Source: Gordonia sp. ABSL11-1
GTDB lineage: Bacteria; Actinomycetota; Actinomycetes; Mycobacteriales; Mycobacteriaceae
DNA length: 64,000 nt
Direction: 5' to 3'
NCBI RefSeq assembly: GCF_030315685.1
Contig: NZ_JASXSI010000002.1
Span: forward strand, 124,001-188,000
Shown here: piece after piece, positions 63,653 through 64,000 of the stretch
Layout: each line of letters opens with the position of its first letter
Numbering within the stretch: position 1 is the stretch's first letter
The notes under the pieces: generated by a model
Told to the model about the DNA's origin: nothing
Seen by the model: only the letters and a program-made list of their open reading frames with translations
Databases searched by the model: none
Program-made: the position numbers and the translations under genes

Positions 63653-64000
63653 TCAGACGAGCCAGGCGGCCGAGTTCGGAGCCAGCTGACCGTCGATGAG
63701 TGGATAGCTGCTCAGCAGCACCTCGCCGGGTGGCAACTGAACCGGGACATCGCTGGTGTTCAATGCGCACACCAGGTGTCCGACCGAACGACGGAACGCG
63801 AGGCAGCCCTCGGGCGCGCCGTACCACTCCACCGTGTCGCCGTCGAATTCAGGTCTCTCGTAACGGATCTCGATGGCCTGACGGTAGAGCGACAGAGTCG
63901 AACCGATGTCTTCGAGTTGGGCCTCGACGGTGAACCTGCCCCACGACCCCGGGATCGGCAACCACGTGTCGGGCGTCGAGCTGAAGCCGAACGGCGGCTC
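63653..64000 (-). CDS. aglA: Alpha-glucosidase (GH13), C-terminal end, truncated by window edge
   Basis: The frame is open from the window edge (64000) to a TGA at 63653-63655, so the start is outside. The visible C-terminal ~115 residues include EPPFGFSSTPDTWLPIP, SLYRQAIEIRYERPEF, a beta-sandwich part (CLAFRRSVGHLVCALNTSD) and the end SSYPLIDGQLAPNSAAWLV, typical of the end of GH13_23 alpha-glucosidases, which hydrolyse alpha-glucosides such as maltose. The catalytic residues are not in the window. The gene symbol follows the position of Rv2471 and is tentative. Confidence 0.85.
   Translation of the reverse strand, partial: EPPFGFSSTPDTWLPIPGSWGRFTVEAQLEDIGSTLSLYRQAIEIRYERPEFDGDTVEWYGAPEGCLAFRRSVGHLVCALNTSDVPVQLPPGEVLLSSYPLIDGQLAPNSAAWLV

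Overview
The window is ordinary chromosomal DNA from a high-GC, mycolic-acid-forming actinobacterium (order Mycobacteriales). The best guess is Gordonia or a close relative. The reasons are a single 3080-residue type I fatty acid synthase followed directly by AcpS, a CmrA-type mycolate ketoester reductase, L,D-transpeptidases, a 1616-residue NAD-dependent glutamate dehydrogenase, and gene neighbourhoods that match, from memory, the Rv2474c-Rv2478c, Rv2509-Rv2511 and Rv2518c-Rv2524c blocks of Mycobacterium tuberculosis. I see no phage, insertion sequence or CRISPR array.

Layout. 0-4.7 kb: end of a methyltransferase-like gene, a dispersed REP-like element, a Cys/Met PLP enzyme translationally coupled to an OpgC-like membrane acyltransferase, and a fadD15-type acyl-CoA synthetase. 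4.9-12.8 kb: DEAD-box helicase, a rhodanese-fold protein without its catalytic cysteine, a 1390-residue SF1 helicase-nuclease fusion, and a sirtuin coupled to a HIT hydrolase. 13.3-24.2 kb: fas-acpS, then bcp and a TetR regulator on the other strand. 24.5-27.5 kb: a DUF3618 protein and two related lipoprotein L,D-transpeptidases on either side of tRNA-Lys; the first has a degenerate active site. 27.7-32.0 kb: acyl-CoA dehydrogenase and three exported proteins. 32.1-36.5 kb: Tat-exported neutral ceramidase, a TetR regulator and a Tat-exported flavin amine oxidase on one strand, with a perfect palindrome upstream.

36.7-43.6 kb: a 53-residue Lys-rich protein, a serine hydrolase/ArsR/threonine aldolase operon, tRNA-His, orn, a HerA-like ATPase, cmrA and an F420-type nitroreductase. 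43.7-50.3 kb: fadH, PadR and an ABC exporter preceded by a Pro/Arg/Trp-rich 43-codon ORF and a strong hairpin, then a nucleobase permease, small genes and tRNA-Arg. 50.4-64 kb: CtaG/CopD-type membrane protein, an SSB paralogue, ettA, NAD-GDH, a molybdopterin oxidoreductase, a thioesterase, a conserved unknown and the end of an alpha-glucosidase.

Much of the window concerns the cell envelope and lipids: fatty acid synthesis (fas, acpS), activation and oxidation (fadD15, acyl-CoA dehydrogenase, fadH), mycolate maturation (cmrA) and peptidoglycan cross-linking (two Ldt). The least expected parts are the ceramidase/amine oxidase/TetR locus, the leader-ORF-plus-hairpin arrangement before the ABC exporter, the helicase-nuclease fusion, the mutually exclusive hairpins between ssb and ettA, and a 21-bp unit repeated in two distant intergenic regions.
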